A program made the position numbers and the translations under genes. The notes under the pieces were generated by a model. It worked only from the letters and a program-made list of their open reading frames with translations, did not search any database and was not told the DNA's origin. Positions 1 through 10,790 of a stretch of DNA of 64,000 bases are shown one piece after another (position 1 is the first letter of the stretch; every line of letters starts with the position of its first letter). Origin of the DNA: Lentinus brumalis (taxonomy: Eukaryota; Basidiomycota; Agaricomycetes; Polyporales; Polyporaceae); assembly GCA_001792895.1 (NCBI GenBank), contig MARA01000001.1:558001-622000 (forward strand), read 5' to 3'.

Positions 1-2523
1 CGTCAGTAAGACATGGAGGAGAGTATCGGGGTTTATGCTCACCATGACGGGCCGCGAGCGTGATAGATGTGTGTGCATCATCAACGTCCCCCGCGTCCCG
101 GGCGTCCTGCGTGGCTTGTGCGGCACGGAACGCTTCTTCTTTGAGCGTTTGAACGTCTTCTGCCTGATCGTCACCGAGCTGACGCCGTGCTGCTGTAAGG
201 ACATCTCCATGGAGCAGGCCGCGGCGGCCGAACTCCGACCGCGCGGCCGCCATCTTGCTGAGACGGGAGAGAGACACGAGCATCTGCTTGATGGGCTGGT
301 ACCTGCTCGAGCGTCGCCAGGTCTCCTTGACGGCCTCGATGTGCTTGGACTCCGTGATCGACGAACAGAGTCCATTCGGAGACCCGAACATCTCGATCGA
401 CTGGGCGTAGTGCACAAGAGCATGCTGCCGAGGGAGTTTGAATCCATCCCGGCACACACCAACCTCGACAAAGATCTCACGAAGTTCGTGATAGTAGGCG
501 AGGGCATCTTGCATTGCCTGCAGTGAGAACGTGTCATGTTCGGAGCGTCGTGCCAGATAAGCGAAGTCTAGCAGTGCAGCGATGCACTGGACCATTCTTG
601 CAGGAACAAGACCCGCGATTGCGCCGAGATATATCTGTGAAAGACATATGACATGAGATGCTATCTCAGCGCGCACTGCGTGGGATACGTACCTTCATCA
701 GCCCCTTCGAATCGTCTCCTGTCCACTGCGAGAAGTTCCGCCCTGTCGGAAAGCGACGCATGCCCGGAAACGGTGGCACGCAGGCTAGCCTGGAAGGAGA
801 ACATGATGTGTAAATAGACTAGCCAAAACGCGTTCAAGAGGACATACCTTAGGTCTATTTGATCCAGGATCTTTGCGGCATCGCGCTCAGACGGTGCGGT
901 GAGTTTGATGTATTCTGTCACCCAGTCGACAAGATGATCCTTGAATACGCCTTTGATCAATTGATGCAGGAGATCCGGCGTCAGCAGTTCATGAATGTCG
1001 GCACGCGGGAAGTGAGTCGTGAAAGGCTGTGCAGCAATGTGAGAGACCTTGTGGGAGCGGCTGGTGCGACAAACACTCACCTCTACGTCGGCGTTCACTC
1101 CGAATACATCCCACAGAATGCCCGGGTCAAACGTCTCTACTATGGCCTCCGTGTGCGCGCGGAACCGTGGGGGTCCCGCGGTGCGTAAGTCATCGGCATA
1201 AGCCCGACATCTGCGGGAAACATGTCAGCATGCGGAGGCACATAAGCACACGATACGCACTTCGGACACCAGCCCTGAACAACTCCAGATAGGTAAACTT
1301 GCTCCGGGTAGTCGGCTATGACAGGGCCCATCTCGAAGATCGCGCGACGGAAGTGTCCATCGGGGCACTGCATGACATGAGGCGCGATCATACCAGGACG
1401 GAGGGGACTTAGGATCTGGGCGAGGCTGGTGTGATAGATCTCCTTCACAAATGCGCGATACTCGTCCGTTGATGGGGCGCGGCCGACTACAAGTAATGCT
1501 TCGGTTAGTATGCCATAGAGATTGAACAGTAAATTCACTGATACATACGCTTCGGGATGGCTAGGAACGCTAAAGGAACGACAGCGTCGCCGTGAGCCCG
1601 ACGCATCTCGTTGTGCATGTTTCCGAGCGACATGTACACCGGATGAAATTCTTGATGGCCGGTGGCGACGGAGACGGTCGTCTTGTCGCTGCCAATAATG
1701 ATGGGGGTAAGCATGGCACCTTCGTAGTTGGGGTTAGCGGCCAGTGTGGTCTATCACGTTCCTGCATCAGCATGCGTGCATAGGATTATATAAAGGCTTG
1801 GAATGGCTATGATAGCGACTTACCGCCTTCTTGAAAGCCCAGGTACCAGACATAACGTCCGAGAAGCGACGACACCCGGGGGCGCTGTACTCCTCGTATG
1901 GTACATAGTCCCAGCGGCCGTCGAAGTCGGGGCAAGCCGCGATGCTCTCCGCCACACGAAGTGCGTTCCGAGTGTGTACAGTATACGTCTTGAGCTTCCA
2001 AGGGGGGGTATGCGGCGTGATGGGCCCTGCGTACCGAACCTCGAAGGTAAACCATGTCAACTCCCCATACGGAATTGCGTCTATGGTGTCGAGCATCTCG
2101 CGGGCCGAGTCGTACATTGCGGACGCATGAACGTTCCCCGTCTCCAAGATCTTCTGCGCGGCAAGGTTCTTCAGCAGATCGTCGAGATCCCCGCGGGAAG
2201 TCTGCACTTTCTTGAAGTTCCAGTCCGTAAACTCGAACTGGGGTCGTGAGGCAAATGGCCACCAGTCATGAGTGTTGTCGCGAGGTGGCGGGACAGCCCC
2301 AGGAGGTAGATAGTTGCCGTAGGCATCGCAAGGGCGAGCTTCAGAGCAATCAGTACGCGTGAGTTGTCCAGGAAGAAGGAGACTTACCATCCAACCCCAG
2401 ATGCTTGACCTTGTGCGTGAGCGGGGGAGGTGGTTTGGGAAAGCGGTGAATCTCGATCATATGTTCCTTGTATCCGCGCTCGGTCGCAAGTATCCGGCGG
2501 CATATGTTGCAGTAGCGAGCCAT
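1..2523 (-). CDS. Plavaka-family transposase (3' end outside window)
   Basis: A multi-exon transposase of the fungal Plavaka group (CACTA/CMC-like DNA transposons). I chose ATG 2521-2523 because it opens with a C2H2 zinc finger (CNIC, then an H-x4-H pair) as in the family. Exons then show, in order: LPPGAVPPP and [12 protein letters not shown] (about 2200-2310), the [13 protein letters not shown] block (about 1860-1920), [12 protein letters not shown] (about 1650-1700), [15 protein letters not shown] with [12 protein letters not shown] and WCPKC (1270-1380), [20 protein letters not shown] (about 930-1000), [18 protein letters not shown] (before 660) and [18 protein letters not shown] (about 310-370). 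Every exon read is open, with no internal stop, so this copy could be active. It is transcribed away from the acidic protein gene at 2679, with about 155 bp between the two starts. Function (cut-and-paste transposition) is from family knowledge. Confidence 0.9.
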
Positions 2524-2678
2524 GCTAAGTTGCAGCGGAATGAGGGACGGTCAGAGTTAGAGAGTGGTGATGCGGGAGGCTAAGAGAGGTGTGGGCGCGC
2601 AAATTCAGGCGGCGGTGGACTTCATTTTCCAGGCCAGTTTGGGCGGCAACTCCCGCCCGGTTGCTCTTGCCTCTCACC

Positions 2679-5537
2679 ATGCCTCCGAAGAAGAAACCCA
2701 ACGGTCCAGGCCGAAAGCGCGGCCACAGTCAACTCGACCCCCCGGGGCCCTCACTGGTAAGTGTGATTGATTGTAGTACCAGACAGGCTGTACAGTACCA
2801 CTGCTATTGAGTGACGTGGCATGTCTGCGCGCTGCTAACACTATATGATCTATTCAGCTCAGCCTGTCGAAAACCATGAAGCAGCACCCACCTCAGACAC
2901 ATCTTTGGCACCTGCTAGCACGACGGCTATGAAACGCGCCCGCCGAAGTGCTGCCGATGTGCACATGTCCGAAGAAGCATCCCTTGGAGACGCCCTCCCC
3001 GACGATCCTTCTCGTCGCTACAACACCCGGGCAGGCAATCGAGTCCGACGTCCTGGGGCCCATCCTGGGCTTAACTGGGAGGCAGATCTTCGTGAGAGAC
3101 AGGCTGCCGAGGAAGACAAGGTACAGAAGCAGATTCAGGACGACTTACTCAAGCAAGTCAAGGCTCGTGATCTCGAAGTCGAGGCTGCCGGGGTTGCGCA
3201 TATCGCCGAACTCGAATTGGCTCGCGAGCTCGAAGACTTGCAAGACCAGCGATACCTTGAGGCGCGCACAGCACACGGCTATTGCAAGCCGTTGCAGTCA
3301 GGCGCCCACGCCAACGCCCAGCCTCGAGGGGGCAGCGAGCCTTCGGGCAGTGAGTTCCAGGACGAAGACGAGGGTGGACTTGGTCTAGAGGACGAGGAGG
3401 ATGAAGACGAAGAGGAGGCACAGGAGGAGGTCGCTGTGCAGGGCAAAGCAAAGGTACGTCTGCTTAAGGCTGCCCGGTCCAGAGAACCCGACATGCTTAC
3501 ATCCTTCCACAGAAATCAATCCGGAAGACCAACGCTCAGCGCCGCGGTGACAAGCGTGTCAACACCCGTGGCAAGATTGACTCCGCGCGGCCTGCGAAGA
3601 CCGCACGCCTTCCCAAGGACAGGTAAGTTACGCCCTGCTCTCACAAAGGCGTTCACCTCCTCATCTCACTCGTGTCCTAACGCAAAATCGATAGCCTCGC
3701 AGTGTCCACCCCGGCGAATGTATTCAATGCGGCTTATCGCCAACAGCTGCTCGCACGAACGATGCATCATTCGACGCCGCCCGCCATGACTCCGCAACCT
3801 GCCACCGTCGGCGGCATACGTACAGAACTTCCACGCCCTATGAGCGTGCCAGTGAATTCGCGCCCAGATAGTAGCACCCCTCGGTCGCAACCGGCAAGCC
3901 TTGCGGAGGCCGATACACCCGCCCAGCATGCTCAGATGGCGTTCGATCATACGGCCAGCTTCGAGCACCTCCGCATCCGCGACACTTCAAGTCTTCGATC
4001 CTCGGGTAGTCGCCACGACGCGCAGGCTGCCACGCCAACTCAGCGCCTCGCAGGTTCCAACATGCTTCGGTACGATGACCTCTACGTCCGCGATCCTTCG
4101 AGTCCCTCTCCTTCGACTCAGAGCACTCGTCCTGCCACCATCGCACCTCCGAGCAAGCGCGTACAACTCCGCCCCGCGCACGACGACCACGAGGACACAG
4201 AGCTGGATGCGGTAGGCACGGAGTGGGGCCTTGGTGGCTTCCGGGATGAGGATGCGGCAGCTACGCGCCAGAGTATTGTTGGTAGGAAGCGTGGTCGTCC
4301 AGCCAAGGTGAGTTGTAATCGTTCTATTAGTCGCGTACGCGTGCCCTGCCCGCGTACTTTCGTCTCGGCTTATGCGCCCCGGGTCGTTGACAAGTTTCAT
4401 TTCAACAGAGTCTCGCGGTTGTCTACAAGGACACCGATCTGACCGCCAAACCCAAGACCAAGCGCCGCTTGGGCGACGCGATGCCCAGCTCCAAGTCCCT
4501 CAGCGCTGTCAATCTCCCTCCGGCGATCTATGCGTTCTACGAATCGAAGCTCTTGCCGACATGCTACGACATTTACGGCGGCTTCAAAGATGCCTGGACT
4601 ATCGACCCAAAGACCCCGAGCGATCCCACCAAGCCCAAGCCCCTCAGCCTTGTTGATATTCTTACAATGCTCATCACCGAGTTTTCCTCGGACGGTGGCA
4701 GGCACGTCGTCGAAGAAAGTGACCTCGTGTTCAAAGTGGTACGTCAGCGCATCCTCATGTACTTGTATCGCTTCGCTACTCATCAGTGCTAAGTACTTCC
4801 ACTAGACTCGTCAACGCCTCATAAATTGGCGCGATGGATTCCTTAGCCGCGCGCTGACCGTCGTCAAGGAGGGTTACAAGGTCTTCCTTGCCCAGCATAA
4901 AGCGGCCACCAAGTGCAACGCCACGATCGCGGACGTCATTGCCTGGGCTGACGACGCTCTTGATCGCACAGGTGGGGAGGCATGGTGGGAGTATCCGATC
5001 ACTGCGCAGGTAAGTCCGTCACGCACTGCTCCTGATGGCGCAACCTCACGCTCACTGTACAACAGAACCCTGATGCGCAAGGCATGTTCAAATCCAAGTA
5101 CATGCTTCGCACGTTCGGACCGCATCTCACTGTCATCAACGATTCATATCTTGAAGAGGAGAAGCCGCAGTTGGGGGCCGTGGCCATGGCAGCGGCAGCG
5201 GTGCGTCTCCGGCCCCTTGATATACTTGACATCATATCTGTGATGCTGACCATACGACTGATAGGTCGAGGTTGCATTCATGTGCTACGGCAAAGGCACG
5301 TATGCGGCCCCAGAGGGTAACTTCGAGAAGATTCACGGCGCCCATCTGAGTGCTAAGTGGGTCAGCGGCGCTGTGGTGAGCTTGTACAACAAGCAAAGTC
5401 GTTGGGAATCAATGATTGTGGCTGCGCAACATATGGCGAACGCTCGAGGACGCCAGCGCACCCGCAGTCAGAATTTTGTCGACCACCATGACCGTGATAT
5501 GGTCCCCGATAGCAGCTCACCCGCACGCCCTGAGTAA
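2679..5537 (+). CDS. Acidic AT-hook-like nuclear protein, transposon-associated
   Basis: I do not recognise a named family. Exon 1 (2679-2756) encodes a very basic start (MPPKKKPNGPGRKRG), an intron runs to about 2862, and exon 2 (to 3453) holds an Arg-rich stretch, a long charged helix (likely coiled coil, about 3085-3270) and an acidic run of Asp/Glu (3352-3432). Later exons (from about 3690, 4410, 4806, 5066 and 5265) give a low-complexity Ser/Thr/Pro region, an AT-hook-like GRKRGRPAK (about 4282-4308) and a globular C-terminal domain (WWEYPITAQ, MLRTFGPHL, VEVAFMCYGKGTYAAPEGNFEKIHG), ending at a TAA-free open frame closed by TGA at 5535-5537. The basic, acidic and AT-hook composition suggests a nuclear DNA-binding protein. 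Its position between two transposases suggests an accessory transposon gene. A distant relation to DUF6532-type fungal proteins is possible but unproven. Confidence 0.7.
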
Positions 5538-5654
5538 CTCACGGTCTCCTGATATTGTATTCCGCACGTCTCCGTACTCATTGTAACGATGTAATCCTAC
5601 CCAGACCACTCATTGAAACTATTATCTTCTTGTCTTGCGCCCGGCTTGTATATC

Positions 5655-5790
5655 TTGTGTGTCTTGGATATAAATGTGGGCGGTCTTGGATGGCGGTCCA
5701 TGCTATCTTGCGACCAAGCACTTGGGCGTTCTTGGTCATCTTGGGATGGTCCCAAGTCCATGCAAGACGGACTAAGATGCCCAAGATTTT
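5655..5790. repeat. Cluster of direct and inverted CTTGG motifs
   Basis: About eight copies of CTTGG or its complement CCAAG lie within 130 bp (for example 5663, 5685, 5714, 5721, 5731, 5740, 5752 and 5780). They fall exactly between the stop of the acidic gene and the first recognisable transposase residues. Dense short motifs in both orientations resemble subterminal repeats of CACTA-type elements, so this may mark an element end or breakpoint. The role is inferred. Confidence 0.4.
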
Positions 5791-8063
5791 TGGGAAAGTA
5801 CTGATGTACGCGCCAGAGAACATATACCTCGCAGGTATCATCCCTGGTCCGAGAGAGCCTAGTGTCGACGAACTCAACCACCTACTCTGCCCCCTCGTCG
5901 ACGAGCTGTTGAAGCTCTGGACGCGAGGCTTGTACCTCTCTCGTACCTCGCTTCGCTGGATGGGCCGGTTGATCCGCGTCGCGATGATTCCCCTCGTGTG
6001 CGACCTCCCGGCGCTGCGCAAGACTGCCGGCTTCGCGGGTCACCAAGCAGATCGGTTCTGCTCATTCTGCCCTTTGCTCAAGAAGGACATCCGCAACCTT
6101 GATCGCGAGAGCTGGCCTGAGCCTCGATCATGGGCGGAACATGTCAAACTCGCTGAGGAGTGGAGGGACGCCGATACGGCTGCGCGGGACAAAGCGTTTA
6201 AGGCGCACGGTCTGCGATGGTCCGAGCTTCTGCGTCTACCATACTGGGACCCGACCAGGTTCGCAGTGCTTGACGCTATGCACAACCTTTTTCTGGAGAG
6301 CTGCGCCATCACTGCATGGACGTCTGGGGGATCGACATCAAGGACAAGCCCGCCGGCAAGAGCATCGTCCCACACACGCCCGAAGAGCAGGAGAAGAACA
6401 TTGATAAGATGATGGCTGCTCTTCGCAAGGGCTCGGGCTTGGACAAGTTGCGCAAAGGCTACATCGTGACGCTCGCAAGACTCAACAACGTCCCACCGCA
6501 CGACGGAGACCAGAAGAAAGCGTCATATATCAAGAGCCTCCTCGCTTGGGTGAGTCCTTCGCATACGTCCAGCACAGCATACTTATCTGACCCTCCGGCA
6601 GGTCAAGACGGTTAACTTTGAGACCGTACGCCGCCCACAGGTCCTCGAGTACGATACGGCCGAATTCCACCTTGTCGCAGATGGCCCTCCCGACATCTCA
6701 AAGTTCCGTGTCCTATCCTACGAAGTCCTCAAGCTGATCCGCCAAGACATCGCCTCGACTGTACTCCCAACCTGGCTTGAACGCCCGCCATCCAATTTTG
6801 GGAGCCCCAAGCACGGCAAGCTGAAAGCGGATCAGTGGCGGACGGTCTGCACCGTCAACATGGTCATCACGCTCGTTCGCCTCTGGAGCTCCTCCGGTGC
6901 TTCCCAGGAGGACAAGGAGCTCTTGGACAACTTCTTACACCTTGTAGCGGCGGTAGACCTCGCCTCTCGACGAACGATGTCAGAAGTACGCGCGGCTGCC
7001 TACGACGAACATATGTATCGCTATCTCTGCGGCCTGCAGGATATCTTCGACCATGAGTTCGTCCCCAACCATCATCTTTCCTTGCATCTCTACTCCTGTT
7101 TGCTGCTCTTCGGCCCGGTTCACGGATGGTGGGCGTTTCCCTTCGAAAGGTACAACGGTCTCATCGCAAATCTGAACACCAACAACAAGTCGGGTACGCA
7201 CCAACTACCACTCTGCCATGCATAGACTAACCATCCGCGCAGCTGACATGCCTGTCACGTTCTTGCGATATTTCTACATTGGCGCCAATGTCCGCAGGTT
7301 CATGGCTACGATGCAGTGGCCGAGTAACCCGGAATTCCAGGATATGCTCCGCACTTTCGAGAACGCCTTCGGGGACATTGTACGCGGAACTCGCGTGGTC
7401 GACACCCTCTTCCGCAATACCGCCAGCGGCGCTACGGACGACAAGTACGACATCACGAAAGAAGCTCGATTGCCCGAGTTCGTGTACGAAGGCATCTTGC
7501 GGGTACTGAACGCATCCGGGTGCGCCCAGTTCATCTCGGCGTACACTTCGCAGACAACCACGCGCACTCGTGTCACGCTCAATCCCAACGGACAGGAGGT
7601 GGGCAGCATCACCCGTGAGAAGGTCGACTTCGGGACCGCCGACAAGAGCCCTCGGAACTCCTTCGTCATCTTCCTCGCGAAAGATGGTTCTCCCGGAGAT
7701 GGCCTACGCGCTGGCCAGATCTCGAAGATCTTCCTACATGCGCGGAAGAAGGATGGCGAGCTCTTCGTCGAGCCGTTTCTTCTCATCAACGCCTACCAAC
7801 CGCTTTCAGCCAGTGACGCCGCTCAGGATCCTTACCGCAGATGGCCTGACATCAACACATCTCTCTACTACAACCGTTTTGAACAAACTCCACGCGTCGT
7901 ACGCATGGCCGACGTCATCTCGCACTTCGCCTCCTACGTTTACACCCCCGAGGACATTGCACAGGAGTGCATCGTCGTGCGCAACCTTGACCGGGTTTGT
8001 GTGGTTTCTTCATGCACTTTCGAAGCTTTATGACTGATTCAGACGTTTTGCGCGCAGATGTAA
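5778..8063 (+). pseudogene. Tnp2-type (CACTA) transposase, 5'-truncated, frameshifted
   Basis: Recognisable Tnp2 (Transposase_21 type) sequence starts near 5778-5804 with YAPENIYLAGIIPGPREPS. It continues through LNHLLCPLVDELLKLWTRG, VCDLPALRKTAGFAGHQ, FCSFC, RWSELLRLPYWDPTRF and DAMHNLFL. At about 6295 the frame slips: the expected continuation (a G then ELRHHCMDVWGID) is in another frame, and restoring one G in CTGGAGAG would rejoin them. After introns the C-terminal part reads DQWRTVCTVNMVITLVRLW, HLSLHLYSCLLLFGPVHGWW, PFERYNG and so on. It ends either at the TGA at 8031-8033 or, with a last intron, at the TAA at 8061-8063. The N-terminal half of a normal Tnp2 protein is missing upstream. 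It is therefore non-functional unless the slip is a sequencing error and the 5' part lies elsewhere. Confidence 0.82.
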
Positions 8064-8137
8064 AAAAGAGTGGCGTAACAGGTCTTTGTATTCACGCCTT
8101 TCTGTGTTCGACGGACATCGTCCTTTACCCCCACTTG

Positions 8138-8144
8138 TATATAG
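8138..8144 (+). promoter_or_regulatory. TATA box (TATATAG)
   Basis: TATATAG lies 62-68 bp before the ATG at 8206. It is followed by a pyrimidine-rich tract (about 8165-8202), the usual layout of fungal core promoters. It supports an independent transcript for the next ORF. Confidence 0.5.
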
Positions 8145-8205
8145 CCCGCGCTCGAGCAGAGCCGTTCTTCACTTCACTTCCTCTCCCTTCCACGTCTTCT
8201 CCACC

Positions 8206-8988
8206 ATGAGTGTCCCCAATGCCACAGCGAACGCTCCGGCCGAGCAAGTATAGTGAGTACTATGACCGTCAGCAACCCTTTGCGCGTTCCGAACAGGACC
8301 TTCCTATGCAACAGCCCTGTCGTCAAGTATGCGGCGGTACAATGTGTGCAGTACGCGCGGACCGACGACCACCACCCCGAGGCGAGGTGGAAGAGGGGTG
8401 GAGTCATGCTTGTCGAGGTTTTCCCCGGAAAATGTGCGTCCCTTCCGAGCCTTTGTGATCGACTACGCGCTGACATACCGTTGCAGTCGCGATCTTCGTC
8501 ACGGGCAGTCAGTATCATGCCACGGTGGATCACTGCAACATCACCGCCAGGATGGATATCATCCCCGATATCGTGCGTGAGGCCATGGGCGCTGTTGCTG
8601 ATTACCACTCAACGTGCAAGCCTTTCAGAAGCATCGCGAGATACGCTGGTCGCGTTGGGTCAACTACCCGAACACGGTGAAGTCCTGGACCTATGTCCGC
8701 TTCGAGACCCAGCGCGAGCTCACCAAGTTCATCCGCGAGCTCTTCGCGGCCTTCGATGTCGTCTCCGAGAGGGACCACCTGATCAACACCCGTATCTTCG
8801 AGATCGGCTTCGACACGCCTTCCAACTTCACGAAGTACTGCCGGCAGTACTTGGGTCAAGACTATTTCGACAACCTCATGGACTCGGAGGACAGCGAGTC
8901 GGACGGCGCGGGTAGTTCTAACGCGTCGGGTATATTTGAGCGCAGCGATGACCGCACCGTCCTGAGCGGCGGCGACTCCGGATACTAA
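8206..8988 (+). CDS. Unknown transposon-cluster protein, apparent one-base indel
   Basis: No family recognised. ATG 8206 follows a TATA box and CT-rich leader and encodes MSVPNATANAPAEQ before an apparent intron whose splice sites do not join cleanly in frame. Later exons read TFLCNSPVVKYAAVQ and RTDDHHPEARWKRGG (about 8298-8433), then FAIFVTGSQYHATVDHC (from 8487) to AVADYH. The frame then jumps by one base near 8609, and the sequence continues as NVQAFQKHREIRWSRW to LSGGDSGY with a stop at 8986-8988. The C-terminal part is aromatic and charged with an acidic, Ser-rich tail (DSEDSESDGAGSS). The open frames and promoter suggest a real gene, probably a third ORF of the transposon cluster. The indel suggests decay or a sequence error. 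Confidence 0.5.
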
Positions 8989-8999
8989 GGTCGGGAGGG

Positions 9000-9430
9000 A
9001 GCATCTTGGGGTGGGCGTGCACGACGTTATGTATGAATGATCTAGAGCAGAACGACGACGGTATCGAGTGACATGCAATCGGTGAACGGGTACAAGTGGA
9101 GTGAAGTCGGTGAGTCTTGCTCTCTTGTCTTGCGCGACTTTGCGCGTCTCTTGATGCGTTCCAGAGCGCAAGATGGCGCTGCTGGGGCCGGCGGGAAGGC
9201 GCATGAGCGCAGGGCCTAGCTTGCGCCATGTTTGCGCTCGGAGAGGCTGTGGGGGGAGAGCGGCCGGCTGTCTCAGGCTCGTGACTGGATGAGGGCCCGC
9301 GGAGTTGCGTCTACGTCTCTCGCGCGCGAGCCCGACGAGCAGGCATCGTCTGCTCGACGAGGTTGCGCGGAAGAGACGCAGATGCGCACCTCCAGCTGCG
9401 TCGCCCGGACACGGCATAGAGGCCTGCAAC
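9000..9430. other. Non-coding GC-rich stretch
   Basis: No gene is visible. The DNA is rich in GCGC and CGCGCGAG-like palindromes and leads into the palindromic repeats that follow. Long open frames here on both strands are a GC artefact. Confidence 0.5.
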
Positions 9431-9860
9431 GCCCGTGTAAGTATGATCGGGACGCGACAGGTGCGCCGGTCGTACTCACACAGATGTTGTGGTGCTTCTA
9501 AAGTGCGGCCTCTGCGTCGTGGCTGCATGGGTGTGCGCGCACTGCGACGCCCGCGCAAGTATGGTCAGCACGGTGTATGTGCCGGTCATGCTTGCGCGCA
9601 TGTCCAGTGGCATGCACTTGGTCCGTACGCCTTACATATGTGCACAGAGCCGCCTATGTGTGACTTCCGCGCAAGTACGAGGAGCAGGCAGTCCCTACGC
9701 CTCGGGCCTGTGCGGAAGTCACGCGAATGTGGACTTCTCATCGGGGCTGCCGCCGCCTGGCCCGGTGCGCATTGGGCGGGGCAAAGACGGGCCCTCTACG
9801 CAAAGCCCGTGCAAGTATGAACCGTGCACGCAGGCTGCACCCGTCATACTTGCGCAGGCG
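9430..9860. repeat. Degenerate palindrome-bearing repeats about 118 bp apart
   Basis: A core like CGCAAGTATG recurs at 9439, 9557, 9673 and 9813 (position of AAGT), so the spacing is 118, 116 and 140 bp. Two copies carry an imperfect inverted partner about 30 bp on, such as GTCATGCTTGCGC near 9585 and GTCATACTTGCGC near 9842. The core and partner form near-palindromes of about 45 bp. Confidence 0.6.
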
Positions 9861-10110
9861 CTGCATGGGGGCGCGACATCGCTCGAGCGCAACGGCTGGC
9901 AGCAGATGTTAACCTCGTCATTTGTGCCCGCCGCGCAGAATATGCGCATCTGCCCACGCGCACACTTGTGCATGGACGACCCGCGCAGTGTCGCACAACC
10001 CATGCGCACTTTCGGCGCGCCTCTTGCCGCGTCGCGTGCGCCCCCGAGCCTATGCACAGGAGCTCTTGTGTGCTCTTATGCACGCATACTGGCGCTCAGA
10101 AGCGCAGTTG

Positions 10111-10150
10111 CGTGCATGAGCGTGCATGAGCGTGCACGAGCGTGCATGAG
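10111..10150. repeat. Four tandem 10-bp units (CGTGCATGAG)
   Basis: CGTGCATGAG occurs at 10111, 10121 and 10141, with a one-base variant (CGTGCACGAG) at 10131. It is a short GC-rich minisatellite. Confidence 0.8.
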
Positions 10151-10229
10151 AGCACGGAAGAGCGCAGGTGCGCACAGAATACCATGCTGTTCCCACTGCC
10201 TGTTGTGTTTGTGATGGTTAACCTGAACA

Positions 10230-10695
10230 TGGGGAAGAAAGGAAACCTTTCACGGTTTCAATATGCGAGCGAGAAAGGCGTCCGAAAGGTGAACTTACGC
10301 TGTTGTAACACTGACCAGGAAGGCGAAGAGAAAGTTATACTTTCTCGTCCCCTTCCCGTGTGGCGTATGCCTACCTTTCTCGGACATTTCATTGTCGCAG
10401 AATTGCCTTTGCGTGCGATAACAATACTTTCATGGGATTCAGGCGGGAAAGGATACCTTTCTCGTCGTGGGATCCCCTTGTCAGAGGTAGCCTTTACCAT
10501 CGCATTCACGCGGCACGAAAGACGGGCGAAAGGTGTACCTTCTTGGGCCTTTCCTGCCCCGCTATAGTCGCGGTGAAAGTCATCCTGACATCGTCTGCGA
10601 TATTTACGGGAATTAGTCGTGAAATGTTACCTATCCTGCGATGGAATAGCGATGATAAGTCACAATGAAAGTTTAGCCCTGCCTAGACTTTCACG
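10230..10695. repeat. Array of GAAAGG/CCTTTC near-palindromic cores
   Basis: Near-palindromes of the type GAAAGG-nnn-CCTTTC recur roughly every 40-50 bp. The clearest are 10237-10251 (GAAAGGAAACCTTTC), 10328-10346 (GAGAAAGTTATACTTTCTC) and 10445-10464; weaker ones lie near 10284, 10374, 10490, 10530, 10620 and 10670. The array ends just before the WD40-like pseudogene. Confidence 0.6.
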
Positions 10696-10790
10696 TCCAC
10701 ATCACCAGGGGGATTTTCGGCCGGTGCACGTAGTGTTACTCATCACAACCACCATGACCACTTGGCGACTCGCACGCAGCGCGCTGACAT

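Noticed and set aside
8602..9558. 318-codon minus-strand open frame
   Set aside because: Lies antisense to the unknown ORF and extends into repeat DNA; Arg-rich composition shows it is a shadow.
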